Positions 23,540 through 32,683 are shown, counted from the stretch's first letter. The stretch: DNA of 64,000 bases from Nocardioides sp. Soil774 (GCF_001428125.1 NZ_LMSM01000006.1:402074-466073); one strand, 5' to 3'. Program-made: numbers and translations. The notes: generated by a model from the letters alone, not told the origin.

Positions 23540-24922
23540 ATGAGTCAGGGGTCCTCGGTCGCCTCGGGACTGGTCCGGGTGACCATCGCCTCGGGTTCCC
23601 GGCGCGTCGATCTGGTGCTGCCGGGCTCCATCCCGGTCGCCGAGCTGGTGCCCGAGCTGGCCCGCTCCGTCGGCCTGCTCGACGCCTCCACGGTCTACGG
23701 CGGCTACCGCCTGGTGACCCAGGAGGGCCGGATCCTGGCCAACGACGCGGGTCTGACGATGCAGGGCATCGAGGACGGCGGCCTGCTCACCGTCACCGCC
23801 GGGGTCGACGAGAAGGCCCCCCGCGTCTACGACGACGTCGTCGAGGCGATGGCCGACGTGGTGGAGAACGAGCTCCAGCCGTGGGAGCCGGCGGCAGGAC
23901 GTCGTACGGCGCTGGGCGCGGGCAGCATCCTGCTCGGCCTGGGGGCGCTGGCCCTGCTGCTCAAGGGCGAGAGCCTGCTCGGCGGGGTCGCGGCCGCGGT
24001 CATCGCGGCGCTGCTCGTCGTCGGCGGCATCGTGCTGGCGCGGGCCCAGGACGAGCCCGAGGCGGGCGTCGCGGTCTCCCTCATCGCCGCTCTCTACGCC
24101 GGCGTGGCCGGACTGCTGCTCGCACCCGGTGACCTGCCGGGGTGGACCTGGCCGCTCGACGACGCGTTCTTCACCGACCCGCTCCTGTGCGCCGGCCTCG
24201 GCGTGCTGGCGGTCGGGCTGGTGGCCGTGGTCGGCCTGCAGGAGGGCCGCGCGCTCGTCATCCCCGCGATCGTGGTGGGCGCGGTCCTCGTGGCCAGCTC
24301 GGTGCTGATCCGGGTCGCCTCGCTCGAGCCGAGCACCGTCTTCACGGTGCTGATGACCCTCGTCGTGCTGGCCGGCAGCATCTTCCCGTGGCTGGCGCTG
24401 GGCGTGACCGGCACCAAGGTCGACCAGCTCTACTCGCTGCACGACATCACCGCCGACCCGGACGAGATCGACCCCGACGAGGTCGCCGACGACGCACGGG
24501 TCGGCCACGAGATCCTGCTCGCGGTCTCCGCCACCGTCGGCACGCTGCTCGTCCTCTTCGCCCCCTTCGCGGTCGGACGGGGCGCCTTCGGCACCGTCCT
24601 GGCCGCGGTCTGCTGCCTGGCCGTCATGTTCCGCACCCGCCAGTACCGCACCGGCTCGGAGGTGCTGGCCGGCCTCACCTCCGGCATCCTCGGGCTGGTC
24701 TCGGTCGCGGTGTCGATGCTGCTCGTCCACGACGGGTGGCGCGCGGGCGCGGCCATCGGCCTGGCCGGTGTGGGTGCCGCGCTGCTCGCGCTCACCCTCG
24801 TGCCGGCCTCGCCGTCGGTGCGGCGCGGCCGCATGGGCGACGTCGTCGAGATGGTCACCCTCCTGGCGCTGCTGCCGCTGATGGTGCTCGCCGCCGGCTT
24901 CGTCTCCGCCGTGGCGGGCTGA
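23540..24922 (+). CDS. eccD: EccD, type VII secretion membrane protein
   Basis: 460-aa canonical EccD: ubiquitin-like N-terminal domain (about 10-90), the conserved linker VYDDVVEAMADVVENELQPW found in EccD proteins, then 11 transmembrane helices with an acidic loop between helices 6 and 7 (HDITADPDEIDPDEVADD). In known ESX complexes two EccD subunits form a membrane vestibule. The ATG at 23540 has AGGGGGAG seven bases upstream. It is followed after 4 nt by eccB. The window thus encodes two EccD-type proteins, and this one keeps the family linker that paralogue 1 lacks. Confidence 0.93.
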   Translation: MSQGSSVASGLVRVTIASGSRRVDLVLPGSIPVAELVPELARSVGLLDASTVYGGYRLVTQEGRILANDAGLTMQGIEDGGLLTVTAGVDEKAPRVYDDVVEAMADVVENELQPWEPAAGRRTALGAGSILLGLGALALLLKGESLLGGVAAAVIAALLVVGGIVLARAQDEPEAGVAVSLIAALYAGVAGLLLAPGDLPGWTWPLDDAFFTDPLLCAGLGVLAVGLVAVVGLQEGRALVIPAIVVGAVLVASSVLIRVASLEPSTVFTVLMTLVVLAGSIFPWLALGVTGTKVDQLYSLHDITADPDEIDPDEVADDARVGHEILLAVSATVGTLLVLFAPFAVGRGAFGTVLAAVCCLAVMFRTRQYRTGSEVLAGLTSGILGLVSVAVSMLLVHDGWRAGAAIGLAGVGAALLALTLVPASPSVRRGRMGDVVEMVTLLALLPLMVLAAGFVSAVAG

Positions 24923-24926
24923 GTCC

Positions 24927-26348
24927 ATGGCCACCAAGAAGGACCTCGTCGAGGCCCACGCGTTCAGCCGCCGCCGCCTCGTCACCGCCTTCGTCTCCGG
25001 CGCCCCCGGTGGCCGCGAGGTCGAGCCGGTGCGCCCGGGCCGTGTCCTGATCGGCGGTGTCGCGCTGTCGGTGCTGCTGCTCGCCGGCGCCGCGATCGCC
25101 GGCTTCCTGCTCGGCCGCCCGCCGGCGCAGTGGCTCGACGAGGGCAGCTTCATCATCTCCAAGGACACCGGTGAGCAGTACGTCGTGCTCCGCGGCGGCG
25201 ACGACCCGCTGCTGCAGCGCGTGCCCAACTTCGTCTCCGCGCAGCTGCTGCTCGAGGACGCCGAGCTGACGCCGTTCACCGTGCGCGACAAGTACATCCG
25301 CACCGTGCAGCTCGGCGAGGACCTCGGCATCGACAGCGCGCCGGCCGGCCTGCCCAGCGCGGGCGAGCTCGTCGACGACGGCTGGACGGCCTGCACCGGC
25401 GACGGCCTCGGCATCAAGGTCGCGGTGCAGCAGGAGCCGACCGTCGAGGACCTCGCGGCGTCGGCGTTCCTGGTCTCGCACGGCAAGCAGGAGTGGCTCA
25501 TCGCCACCGCGCCCGCGGAGGGCACCACGCCGGGGCGGGCCTACCGCTTCCCGATGCCCCGCGACGAGACGAGTGCCTCCACGATCGCCGACCGGCTCGG
25601 CTTCGGCGCCTCGGCCGCCGAGGTCGACGACGACTGGCTCAACCTCTTCCCCCGCGGTGACGCCCTGGAGAAGGACGCCTTCGGCATCGACCGACCCGGT
25701 GAGTCGGTGCCCTACGGCGACTCCGGCACCGACCTCTCCCAGTTCCGGATCGGCGACCTGCTGCTCTCCAGCGCCGGCACCTACTACCTCCTCGGTGACG
25801 ACAAGCCCCAGAAGCTGTCGCCGTTCGCCGGGATGGTCTACGACGTCGTCGGCGCCACGGCCACCGAGCTGCCGGAGAACCTCGTGGCCGCCCTCGGCGA
25901 CCCCGGCTACCCCGTCGAGTGGCCGCAGACGCTGCCGACCGCGGTGGGCAGCGGCGCCCTGTGCGGGGTCCTGCACCCGGCGGCGGACGCCGACCCGACC
26001 GTCAGCCTCGCCACCAACCCCACCGGCGCCGCCGACCCGAGCGAGGTGACTCCCGGTCGCCACGAGGTCGACGTCGAGCCCAGCGCCGGGGCCTACGTGC
26101 AGTCGGGCTCGGAGTCCGCGGCCGACGCCGGCACGCCCTACGTCATCGACACCAAGGGCACCAAGTACCTCCTCGGCCCCCGCGTGCCGGAGTTCATCGG
26201 CTACGGCGAGGTCGACCCGCCGCTGGTGCCGAGCGCGTGGCTGACGTTCTTCGACCCCGGCGTCGTGCTGTCGACCAACAGCGCCCGCCGCCTCCCCGAG
26301 GACGCGCCCCCGCCCGACCCCGACGCGGACGGCGAAGGCGACTCGTGA
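24927..26348 (+). CDS. eccB: EccB, type VII secretion protein
   Basis: 473-aa EccB. A short cytosolic N-terminus with the family pattern (KDLVEAHAFSRRRLVTAFVSG) is followed by one transmembrane helix (about residues 40-62) and a large extracytoplasmic repeat domain with two cysteines (TACTGDG, GALCGVL) that normally form a disulfide. EccB hexamers frame the periplasmic face of the ESX pore. The acidic proline-rich tail (PPPDPDADGEG) is short. It follows eccD after 4 nt, and its stop overlaps the mycP start, so the three are one transcript. Confidence 0.95.
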   Translation: MATKKDLVEAHAFSRRRLVTAFVSGAPGGREVEPVRPGRVLIGGVALSVLLLAGAAIAGFLLGRPPAQWLDEGSFIISKDTGEQYVVLRGGDDPLLQRVPNFVSAQLLLEDAELTPFTVRDKYIRTVQLGEDLGIDSAPAGLPSAGELVDDGWTACTGDGLGIKVAVQQEPTVEDLAASAFLVSHGKQEWLIATAPAEGTTPGRAYRFPMPRDETSASTIADRLGFGASAAEVDDDWLNLFPRGDALEKDAFGIDRPGESVPYGDSGTDLSQFRIGDLLLSSAGTYYLLGDDKPQKLSPFAGMVYDVVGATATELPENLVAALGDPGYPVEWPQTLPTAVGSGALCGVLHPAADADPTVSLATNPTGAADPSEVTPGRHEVDVEPSAGAYVQSGSESAADAGTPYVIDTKGTKYLLGPRVPEFIGYGEVDPPLVPSAWLTFFDPGVVLSTNSARRLPEDAPPPDPDADGEGDS

Positions 26349-27586
26349 GCGCGCGCCACGCCTCGCGACTGCGTACGACGCTCGCGGCCGGCGTCGTCGC
26401 GGCGGCGGTCGTGCCGGTCTGGGCCGGGCCGGCGGCGGCCGAGCACCTGGCGCCCTGCTCGGTGAGCGAGGTGCCGGGCTCCGAGCAGCTGGCCGACACC
26501 CACTCCAAGGACAACCCCGCCTTCGACCGCATGCACGTCGAGCAGGCCCAGGAGCTCGCGACCGGTCGCGGGGTGAAGGTCGCGGTCATCGACAGCGGCG
26601 TGGTGGCCCTGCCGGGCCTGGCCCGCCCGACGTCCGTCGCGGTCGGAGGCGCCTCGGCGGCCACCACGCTGTCGGGCCACGGCACGATCGTGGCCGGGCT
26701 CATCGCCGGTCCGCGCGGCGTCGCCCCTGACGCCGAGGTGCACGACTTCAAGGTCTACGACTCCGACACCGCCGACATCGCGCAGGGCCAGCGACCGGTG
26801 ACGTCGGCCGGGATCGTCGCCGGCATCGAGGCCGTCCTGGCGGCCTACCCGCGCGAGAAGTTCGACGTCGTCAACATCTCGCTGGCCGTGCCCAGTCCCG
26901 ACGCGAAGCTCGAGGCCGCAGTGGCCCGGCTGGTCGACCTGCCCCTCGTGGTGGTCGCCGCGGCCGGCAACGCGAAGGAGGAGGGGTCCGACACCGGTGC
27001 GGACAAGGGGACGCCGGGCAACGACGCCGACGTCTACCCCGCCGACTACCCTGGTGTGCTCGGCGTGAGTGCGACCCCGCCCGCCAACGAGGACCCGAGC
27101 ACCTACGTCGTGCCCAACGCCGACACCGACGTCTCCGCCCCCACGCTGGGCGCGATCTCGCTCAACGCCACCGGCCAGGTCTGCGACGTCGGCGAGGTCG
27201 CGACGTCGTGGTCCACCGCGGAGGTCAGCGGCATCCTCGCCCTGCTGCGCGAGGAGTTCCCGCGCGAGACCCCCCGCCAGCTCGTCGCGCGCCTCGAGGC
27301 CACGACGGAGGGCGCCGGACCCATCGCGCAGGGCACCGCCCACGACCCGTGGGCGGGGGCCGGGGTCGTCCAGGCCTACGACGCGCTGACCCGCGAGCTC
27401 GCGCCGGGTCGCCAGGGCAAGATCGAGTCGACCGTCGCCGAGACGCGCACCGACGCCGTGGCGCCGCCCGCGCCGGAGCGGATCGACCTGTTCAGCACCC
27501 CCAGGGCCATCCTGCTGTGGTCCGGGCTGGTCGCCGGCTCGGTGCTCGCGCTGGCCTTCATGCTGCGCCCGCTGCTGCGTCGCTGA
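26345..27586 (+). CDS. mycP: MycP, type VII secretion-associated serine protease (mycosin)
   Basis: 413-aa subtilisin-like protease anchored outside the membrane. It has a signal peptide at about 1-35, a catalytic domain with Asp (VAVIDSGV), His (LSGHGTIVAG), the oxyanion Asn (AAAGN) and Ser (ATSWSTAEVSG), then a C-terminal transmembrane helix (AILLWSGLVAGSVLALAF) and a basic tail. The serine box is WST rather than the common xAAP, but the serine itself is kept. Mycosins are required for stability and function of ESX complexes. GTG start overlaps the eccB stop (GTGA). It is the last gene of the ESX core. Confidence 0.93.
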   Translation: MSARHASRLRTTLAAGVVAAAVVPVWAGPAAAEHLAPCSVSEVPGSEQLADTHSKDNPAFDRMHVEQAQELATGRGVKVAVIDSGVVALPGLARPTSVAVGGASAATTLSGHGTIVAGLIAGPRGVAPDAEVHDFKVYDSDTADIAQGQRPVTSAGIVAGIEAVLAAYPREKFDVVNISLAVPSPDAKLEAAVARLVDLPLVVVAAAGNAKEEGSDTGADKGTPGNDADVYPADYPGVLGVSATPPANEDPSTYVVPNADTDVSAPTLGAISLNATGQVCDVGEVATSWSTAEVSGILALLREEFPRETPRQLVARLEATTEGAGPIAQGTAHDPWAGAGVVQAYDALTRELAPGRQGKIESTVAETRTDAVAPPAPERIDLFSTPRAILLWSGLVAGSVLALAFMLRPLLRR

Positions 27587-27634
27587 GTGCACGGTTCTTC
27601 CTCCCCGCGCCCACGCCCGTGGTGGAATCGCACC

Positions 27635-28711
27635 ATGACCGACACCTCTGACGAGCCGGTTGCCGTCATCCTGGCCGGGGGCCAGGGCTCGCGGCTCTGG
27701 CCGATCAGCCGCGACCGCGCGCCCAAGCAGTTCCAGCCGGTGGTGCGCGACCGTCCCCTGCTGACCGGGACGATCGAGCGACTGAGCGAGATCGTCGACC
27801 CCAGCCGCATCCACGTCTCGACGCGGGCCCGCTTCGCCGACGCGGCCCGCAAGAACCTCGGTCCGGTGCCGGCGGAGAACCTCATCCTCGAGGAGGACCC
27901 GGCCGGTCCGGCGACGGCGTTCGCGCTCAGCATCGCGACGCTGTCGCACCTCTACGGCAACGCCCCGGCGCTGATCGCCCCGTCCGACCACCTCATCAAC
28001 GAGGAGGTCGCGTTCAACCAGGCCTCGCGCGAGATGCTCGACCAGCTCGAGCGCACGCCGGAGTCGATGGTGGTGCTGGGTGCCGAGCCCACCCGCTACG
28101 ACCCGAGCCTGGGCTACATCCACACCAAGGGCGGCGACGGCGTCGTCGAGGTGATCGACTCCTTCCACGAGAAGCCCGACGAGGACCTGGTCGACGAGCT
28201 GTCCGGCACGGGCCGGCTCTACTGGAACACCGCCTGCTACGGCGTAAGGGTGGGGCAGGCGTGCGACGCCTACCGGACCGCCCTGCCGCTGATCTTCGAC
28301 TCGATCGAGCGCTTCGCCCGCGGGGCGGGACCCGACCAGTCCGACCAGGGCTACCGCGGCGCCGCGATCGGTGGCCACGAGATCTATCCCCTCATGTGGG
28401 CCGGCATGGAGTGCCTGGTCGTGCCGCGCCAGCTCGGCTGGACCGACGTCGGCACGTGGACCCGCCTGGAGCGGGTGCTGCACGACCAGCGGGTGACCTC
28501 CATCGGCCCGGCCCTGCAGCTCGACGCCGAGGACACCCTCGTGGCCAGCATGGACGGACGACCCGTCGTGACCCTCGGCGCCCGCGGGCTGATCGTGGTC
28601 ACGCACGAGGACGCCGTCTACGTCCTGGACAAGAAGAAGGCGCTCGACACCCCGACCCTCGAGCGCCTGCGTTCGCTCCTCGCGGCGAGCACCCGCGAAG
28701 ATCTCCTCTGA
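27635..28711 (+). CDS. manC: Mannose-1-phosphate guanylyltransferase
   Basis: 358-aa nucleotidyltransferase making GDP-mannose from mannose-1-phosphate and GTP. The pyrophosphorylase signature VILAGGQGSRLWPISRDRAPKQ is at the N-terminus, and FHEKPD, WNTACYGVR and WTDVGTW are the expected later motifs. It is of the short type, lacking the C-terminal phosphomannose isomerase domain. ATG preferred over the upstream GTG. A TGGAAT six bases before the ATG may be a leaderless -10. It lies 48 nt after mycP and 41 nt before a UDP-GlcNAc 2-epimerase-like gene; the two probably serve cell-envelope glycan synthesis. Confidence 0.88.
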   Translation: MTDTSDEPVAVILAGGQGSRLWPISRDRAPKQFQPVVRDRPLLTGTIERLSEIVDPSRIHVSTRARFADAARKNLGPVPAENLILEEDPAGPATAFALSIATLSHLYGNAPALIAPSDHLINEEVAFNQASREMLDQLERTPESMVVLGAEPTRYDPSLGYIHTKGGDGVVEVIDSFHEKPDEDLVDELSGTGRLYWNTACYGVRVGQACDAYRTALPLIFDSIERFARGAGPDQSDQGYRGAAIGGHEIYPLMWAGMECLVVPRQLGWTDVGTWTRLERVLHDQRVTSIGPALQLDAEDTLVASMDGRPVVTLGARGLIVVTHEDAVYVLDKKKALDTPTLERLRSLLAASTREDLL

Positions 28712-28752
28712 TCTCTTCCGAGCCCGTTCGCGCCCCTCGCCCGAAGGAACCC

Positions 28753-30054
28753 ATGTCCCACGAGAACAGCCAGCACGTCGTCGTCGTCGGCACCAAGCCC
28801 GACATCATCAAGCAGGCGCCGATCTACCACGAGCTGCGCGAGCGCGGCCACGACGTCGTGCTGTGCCACACCGGCCAGCACTACGACCACAACCTCTCGC
28901 AGTCGATGCTCGACGAGTTCGGGGTGCGCGAGGACATCAACCTCGAGGTGCGCGGCGGCGTCAACGACCTCGTCTCCGGCATCACCGCCAAGCTCGCGCT
29001 CTACCTCAAGGGCTTCGCCGACCGGGGCGGCTTCCCGATCACCTACGTCCACGGCGACACCACCACCGCGATGGCGGGTGCCCTGGCCACCTTCGGCGAG
29101 CGACAGGCGCTGGTGCACGTCGAGGCCGGGCTGCGCACCCTCTCGCCCAAGCCGGAGGTGCTGCGCGGCTGGCTGGAGCAGGGCGCCGACCTCGACTGGG
29201 CGTCGTTCCGCGAGCAGTCGATCGACCGCGCCAGCTGGTCCAAGGGCAGCCGCGAGCCGTCGCCGGAGCAGTTCAACACCCGCGTCGCCGACGCCGGCTC
29301 CGACCTGCACGCCGCACCCGTCGAGCTCAACCGCGAGTTCCTGGTCGACGAGGGCTTCGCGCCGGCCGCCATCGACGTCGTCGGCAACTCCGTCGTCGAC
29401 GCACTGGCGCAGGCGGTTGCCGGCAGCGACAAGAACCAGGTGCTCGAGAAGTTCCCGCAGATGGGCGACGGTTCGTTCCTGCGCTTCTGCGTGCACCGCC
29501 GCGAGAACACCACCAACCGTGACCGCTTCAACCTGCTCATGGACGCCATGGAGGCACTGCTCGAGCAGGGCCACCACGTGCTGTTCATCCGGCTGCTGGG
29601 CACCGAGGCGGCGATCGACAACTTCGGGCGCCGCGAATGGCTGCACGACCTCGAGGAGAGGTACGGCGACGCGCTGATCTCGACGCCCGTGTGGGACAGC
29701 TACCTCGACGTCGTGGCGGCCATGTCGATGTGCGCGGTGATCGTGACCGACTCCGGCAGCATCGTGGAGGAGGCCAACGTGCTGGAGGTGCCGTGCGTGA
29801 CGCTGCGCTTCGGCTCCGACCGCTCCGAGACCTTCCTCGCGGGCAGCAACTTCCTCGCGCCACCGGTGAGCAAGGACCTCATGGTCTCGGTCATCCACCA
29901 CGTCTTCGAGCACCGCGCCGAGCTGTCGTGGGACCGCGTCTACCCCGAGAAGGCCTCCGCGATGCTGGTCGACGCCGTCGAGCGGCGCCTCGGCGAGGGC
30001 AGCCTGCTGATCTCCGAGGAGTGGCGCTACGGGCTGCAGGCCCAGCTGCGCTGA
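28753..30054 (+). CDS. UDP-N-acetylglucosamine 2-epimerase family protein with insertion
   Basis: 433-aa protein of the WecB/NeuC fold. Family landmarks are VVVGTKPDIIKQAPI, HTGQHYD, YVHGDTTTAMAGA, HVEAGLRT, HRREN and DSGSIVEEA. It is longer than typical non-hydrolysing epimerases (about 370-390) because about 40 residues are inserted after HVEAGLRT (about 135-176, including DLDWASFREQSIDRASWSKG). The first motif has D where most epimerases have E (GTRPE). Hence substrate or reaction may differ (hydrolysing versus epimerising). AAGGAA precedes the ATG. A perfect hairpin follows the stop. Confidence 0.75.
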   Translation: MSHENSQHVVVVGTKPDIIKQAPIYHELRERGHDVVLCHTGQHYDHNLSQSMLDEFGVREDINLEVRGGVNDLVSGITAKLALYLKGFADRGGFPITYVHGDTTTAMAGALATFGERQALVHVEAGLRTLSPKPEVLRGWLEQGADLDWASFREQSIDRASWSKGSREPSPEQFNTRVADAGSDLHAAPVELNREFLVDEGFAPAAIDVVGNSVVDALAQAVAGSDKNQVLEKFPQMGDGSFLRFCVHRRENTTNRDRFNLLMDAMEALLEQGHHVLFIRLLGTEAAIDNFGRREWLHDLEERYGDALISTPVWDSYLDVVAAMSMCAVIVTDSGSIVEEANVLEVPCVTLRFGSDRSETFLAGSNFLAPPVSKDLMVSVIHHVFEHRAELSWDRVYPEKASAMLVDAVERRLGEGSLLISEEWRYGLQAQLR

Positions 30055-30070
30055 ACCACGGGACGTACGA

Positions 30071-30104
30071 CGAGGGCCCCGCACCAGCAGGTGCGGGGCC
30101 CTCG
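30071..30104. terminator. Bidirectional hairpin terminator
   Basis: CGAGGGCCCCGCACC (30071-30085) and its exact reverse complement (30090-30104) around AGCA. It lies between the epimerase gene and the convergent tRNA-Ser(GGA). Confidence 0.8.
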
Positions 30105-30111
30105 TGTCGGC

Positions 30112-30196
30112 GGAGGTAGGGGGATTCGAACCCCCGAGGGCTATTAACCCAACCCGCTTTCCAAGCGAGCGCCATAGGCCACTAGGCGATACCTCC
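30112..30196 (-). tRNA. tRNA-Ser (anticodon GGA)
   Basis: Class II tRNA on the minus strand: acceptor GGAGGTA/TACCTCC, anticodon loop TTGGAAA (GGA), long variable arm, T-arm GGGGG-TTCGAAT-CCCCC. CCA is not encoded. Confidence 0.95.
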
Positions 30197-30299
30197 GCCG
30201 AGGAGAGTACCGGTCACGTCGGCAGGCGGTGAAATCGCCTCGTCGGGCTGGTGTCGACCCTGGGTTTGGGCGCGCTGTCCCCGCTCGCCTAGACTCCCG

Positions 30300-30392
30300 G
30301 CAACCCCCCACGCGGCGTCACCTCGCCCAATCCCCCAGGGCCGGAAGGCAGCAAGGGCAAGTGAGCTCTGACGGGTGCGTGGGGGGCCTTTT
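30300..30392 (+). ncRNA. ffs: Signal recognition particle RNA (4.5S type)
   Basis: Short bacterial SRP RNA. The universally conserved core CAGGGCCGGAAGGCAGCAAG and the symmetric partner GTGAGCTCTGACGGG are present. The outer helix is formed by CCCCCCACGC (about 30304-30313) with GCGTGGGGGG (30377-30386), followed by CCTTTTC as terminator. Exact ends are uncertain by a few bases. The RNA binds Ffh and targets membrane proteins. Location upstream of dnaX is the common actinobacterial arrangement. Confidence 0.92.
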
Positions 30393-30459
30393 CATGCCCC
30401 TGCTCAGGCCCCCGCTCCCCGGGGTGCCCCGGGCCCTGTGCGGTGTGGGTGGGCACGGT

Positions 30460-30465
30460 TAGGGT
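30460..30465 (+). promoter_or_regulatory. Putative leaderless -10 box (dnaX)
   Basis: TAGGGT, 7 nt before the dnaX GTG at 30473. Confidence 0.45.
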
Positions 30466-30472
30466 TCACGAC

Positions 30473-32623
30473 GTGGAGTCACCGCTCGCGCTCTATCGCC
30501 GCTACCGGCCCGAGACCTTCCAGGAGGTCATCGGGCAGGACCACGTGACCGAGCCGCTGCGGGCTGCGCTGGCCGCCAACCGGGTCAACCACGCCTACCT
30601 GTTCTCCGGCCCACGTGGCTGCGGCAAGACCACCTCGGCCCGGATCCTGGCGCGCGCGCTCAACTGCGCGCAGGCGCCGATCTCCGACCCGTGCGGTGAG
30701 TGCGACAGCTGCCGCGACCTCGCGCGTGGCGGCCCGGGATCGATCGACGTCATCGAGATCGACGCCGCGTCGCACGGCGGTGTGGACGACGCCCGCGACC
30801 TGCGCGAGAAGGCGTTCTTCGCGCCGGTGCGCGACCGCTACAAGGTCTACATCATCGACGAGGCGCACATGGTCACCACGCAGGGCTTCAACGCCCTGCT
30901 CAAGCTGGTCGAGGAGCCGCCGCCGCACCTGCGGTTCATCTTCGCCACGACCGAGCCCGACAAGGTGCTGCCGACGATCCGCTCGCGCACCCACCACTAC
31001 CCGTTCCGGCTGATCCCACCGCGGCTGCTCAGCGACTACCTGTCGCAGCTCGCGGCGGAGGAGGGCGTCGGCATCGAGCCGGCCGCCCTGCCCCTCGTCG
31101 TACGAGCAGGGGCCGGGTCGGCGCGCGACACGCTGTCGGTCCTCGACCAGCTCCTCGGCGGCGCCGGGTCGGCCGGGGTCACCCACAAGCTCGCCACCGA
31201 CCTGCTGGGCTTCACCCCGGACTCCCTGCTCGACGAGGTGGTCGAGGCGTTCGCGACCCGCGACGGGGCCTCGGTCTTCTCGGTGGTCGACAAGGTCGTC
31301 GAGACCGGGCAGGACCCCCGCCGCTTCACCGAGGACCTCCTGCGCCGGTTGCGCGACCTCGTCATCGTCACCGCCGTGCCCGACGCCCCGGCGACCGGCC
31401 TCATCGACGTCCCCGACGACGCGGGGGAGCGCCTGGTCGCCCAGGCGGCCCGCTTCGGCGCCATCGAGCTCAGCCGCGCGGCCGACATCGTCGCCGCCGG
31501 GCTCACCGAGATGCGCGGCGCGACCGCGCCCCGGCTGCTGCTCGAGCTGCTGTGCGCCCGGGTGCTCCTGCCCGGCGCCGACCACACCGCCGACGGCGTG
31601 ATGGCCCGCCTCGAGCGGCTCGAGCGCCGCCTCGACGTGACCGGCGTGCCGGCGGGAGCCGCTGCGTCGGCCCCAGCCCCGGCCCCTGCACCCGCCGCTC
31701 CCGCTACCGCCCCAGCCCCCGCCAGCGCCCCTGCGCCCGCCCTGCGCAGCGACGAGCCCGCACCGCCGCCGCCCGTGCCGACTGCCAGCCCGGTGCCCGA
31801 CGCCGGCCCTGCGCCCGACGCCGGCCCGGCCCGCGACGCCGGGCCGCCCCCGCCCCCGCCGATGCCCACCTCGGCGCCGCCGGCCGAGCCCGCGACGGTG
31901 CAGCCGCCCGCAGCCGTGGCCGAGCCCGCGCCCGCCCCGGTGGTGGCGTCCGGCCCCGACGCGCCGGTCGCCGCGCAGCCCGGCGGACCGCGCGGTGGCC
32001 TCAGCCTCGTCGACGTACGCCGCCTGTGGCCCGACATCCTCGAGCAGACCAAGAACCGGCGGCGCCTGGCGTGGATGGTGCTCTCGCAGCACGCCCACGT
32101 GGTCGATGTCGACGGCACCCGGCTGACGGTCGGGTTCGCCAACTCCGGTGCGCGCGACTCCTTCGTCAACGGCGGCTGCGACGAGATCCTGCGCCAGGCC
32201 GCGATCGACGTCGTGGGCATGGACTGGCGCGTGGAGTCGATCGTGGACCCCTCGGGCGCCGCGGCGCAGGCGCCGGTCGTGCACCAGTCGGCCACCGCGC
32301 CGGCCCCGGCGGCCTCCCCCGCCACCCCGGCCTCCCCGGCCCCCGCGGCCGCTCCCGAGGCCCCGGACTCGCCGCCGGCCTGGGTGACCCAGGACGCCGC
32401 TCCTGCCGCCGCACCGGCGCCCGTCGTGTCGGCCGCCCCGGCCCGCGAGGCGCTCGAGGCGGCCCGGGCCGGCGTGGGCTCCGAGCCCAGCGAGCCGGTG
32501 CGCTCGCCCGACGACGACGCCGACCCCGACGACCCCGACGCCGAGTCGGCGGCCCTCGACACCGAGTCGCTGCTGAGCCAGACCCTCGGTGCCCGCCTGA
32601 TCGAGGAGATCAGGAACGACTGA
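30473..32623 (+). CDS. dnaX: DNA polymerase III subunit gamma/tau
   Basis: 716-aa clamp-loader ATPase. It has an AAA+ domain with Walker A GPRGCGKTTS, a zinc module (LNC...CGECDSC), Walker B IIDEAH and the SRC motif in TIRSRTHH, then the gamma collar domain. Residues about 400-530 are a proline/alanine linker with DAGP repeats, then a conserved tau-like domain (VRRLWPDILEQTKNRRRLAWM). A second proline/alanine linker and an acidic tail end the protein. The GTG at 30473 matches the usual N-terminus (SPLALYRRYRPETF) and has a -10-like box 7 nt upstream. It heads the dnaX-ybaB-recR cluster. Confidence 0.95.
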   Translation: MESPLALYRRYRPETFQEVIGQDHVTEPLRAALAANRVNHAYLFSGPRGCGKTTSARILARALNCAQAPISDPCGECDSCRDLARGGPGSIDVIEIDAASHGGVDDARDLREKAFFAPVRDRYKVYIIDEAHMVTTQGFNALLKLVEEPPPHLRFIFATTEPDKVLPTIRSRTHHYPFRLIPPRLLSDYLSQLAAEEGVGIEPAALPLVVRAGAGSARDTLSVLDQLLGGAGSAGVTHKLATDLLGFTPDSLLDEVVEAFATRDGASVFSVVDKVVETGQDPRRFTEDLLRRLRDLVIVTAVPDAPATGLIDVPDDAGERLVAQAARFGAIELSRAADIVAAGLTEMRGATAPRLLLELLCARVLLPGADHTADGVMARLERLERRLDVTGVPAGAAASAPAPAPAPAAPATAPAPASAPAPALRSDEPAPPPPVPTASPVPDAGPAPDAGPARDAGPPPPPPMPTSAPPAEPATVQPPAAVAEPAPAPVVASGPDAPVAAQPGGPRGGLSLVDVRRLWPDILEQTKNRRRLAWMVLSQHAHVVDVDGTRLTVGFANSGARDSFVNGGCDEILRQAAIDVVGMDWRVESIVDPSGAAAQAPVVHQSATAPAPAASPATPASPAPAAAPEAPDSPPAWVTQDAAPAAAPAPVVSAAPAREALEAARAGVGSEPSEPVRSPDDDADPDDPDAESAALDTESLLSQTLGARLIEEIRND

Positions 32624-32683
32624 CCAGATGAGCACCTCGACGACCTCCACGACCTCGACCTCACTCTTCACGCGGGAGACCCG

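Noticed and set aside
31600..31900. Repeated GCCCC/DAGP-type units inside dnaX considered as a DNA repeat or CRISPR-like array
   Set aside because: Units are short, irregular and in frame; they encode the proline/alanine linker normal for tau-type DnaX proteins.
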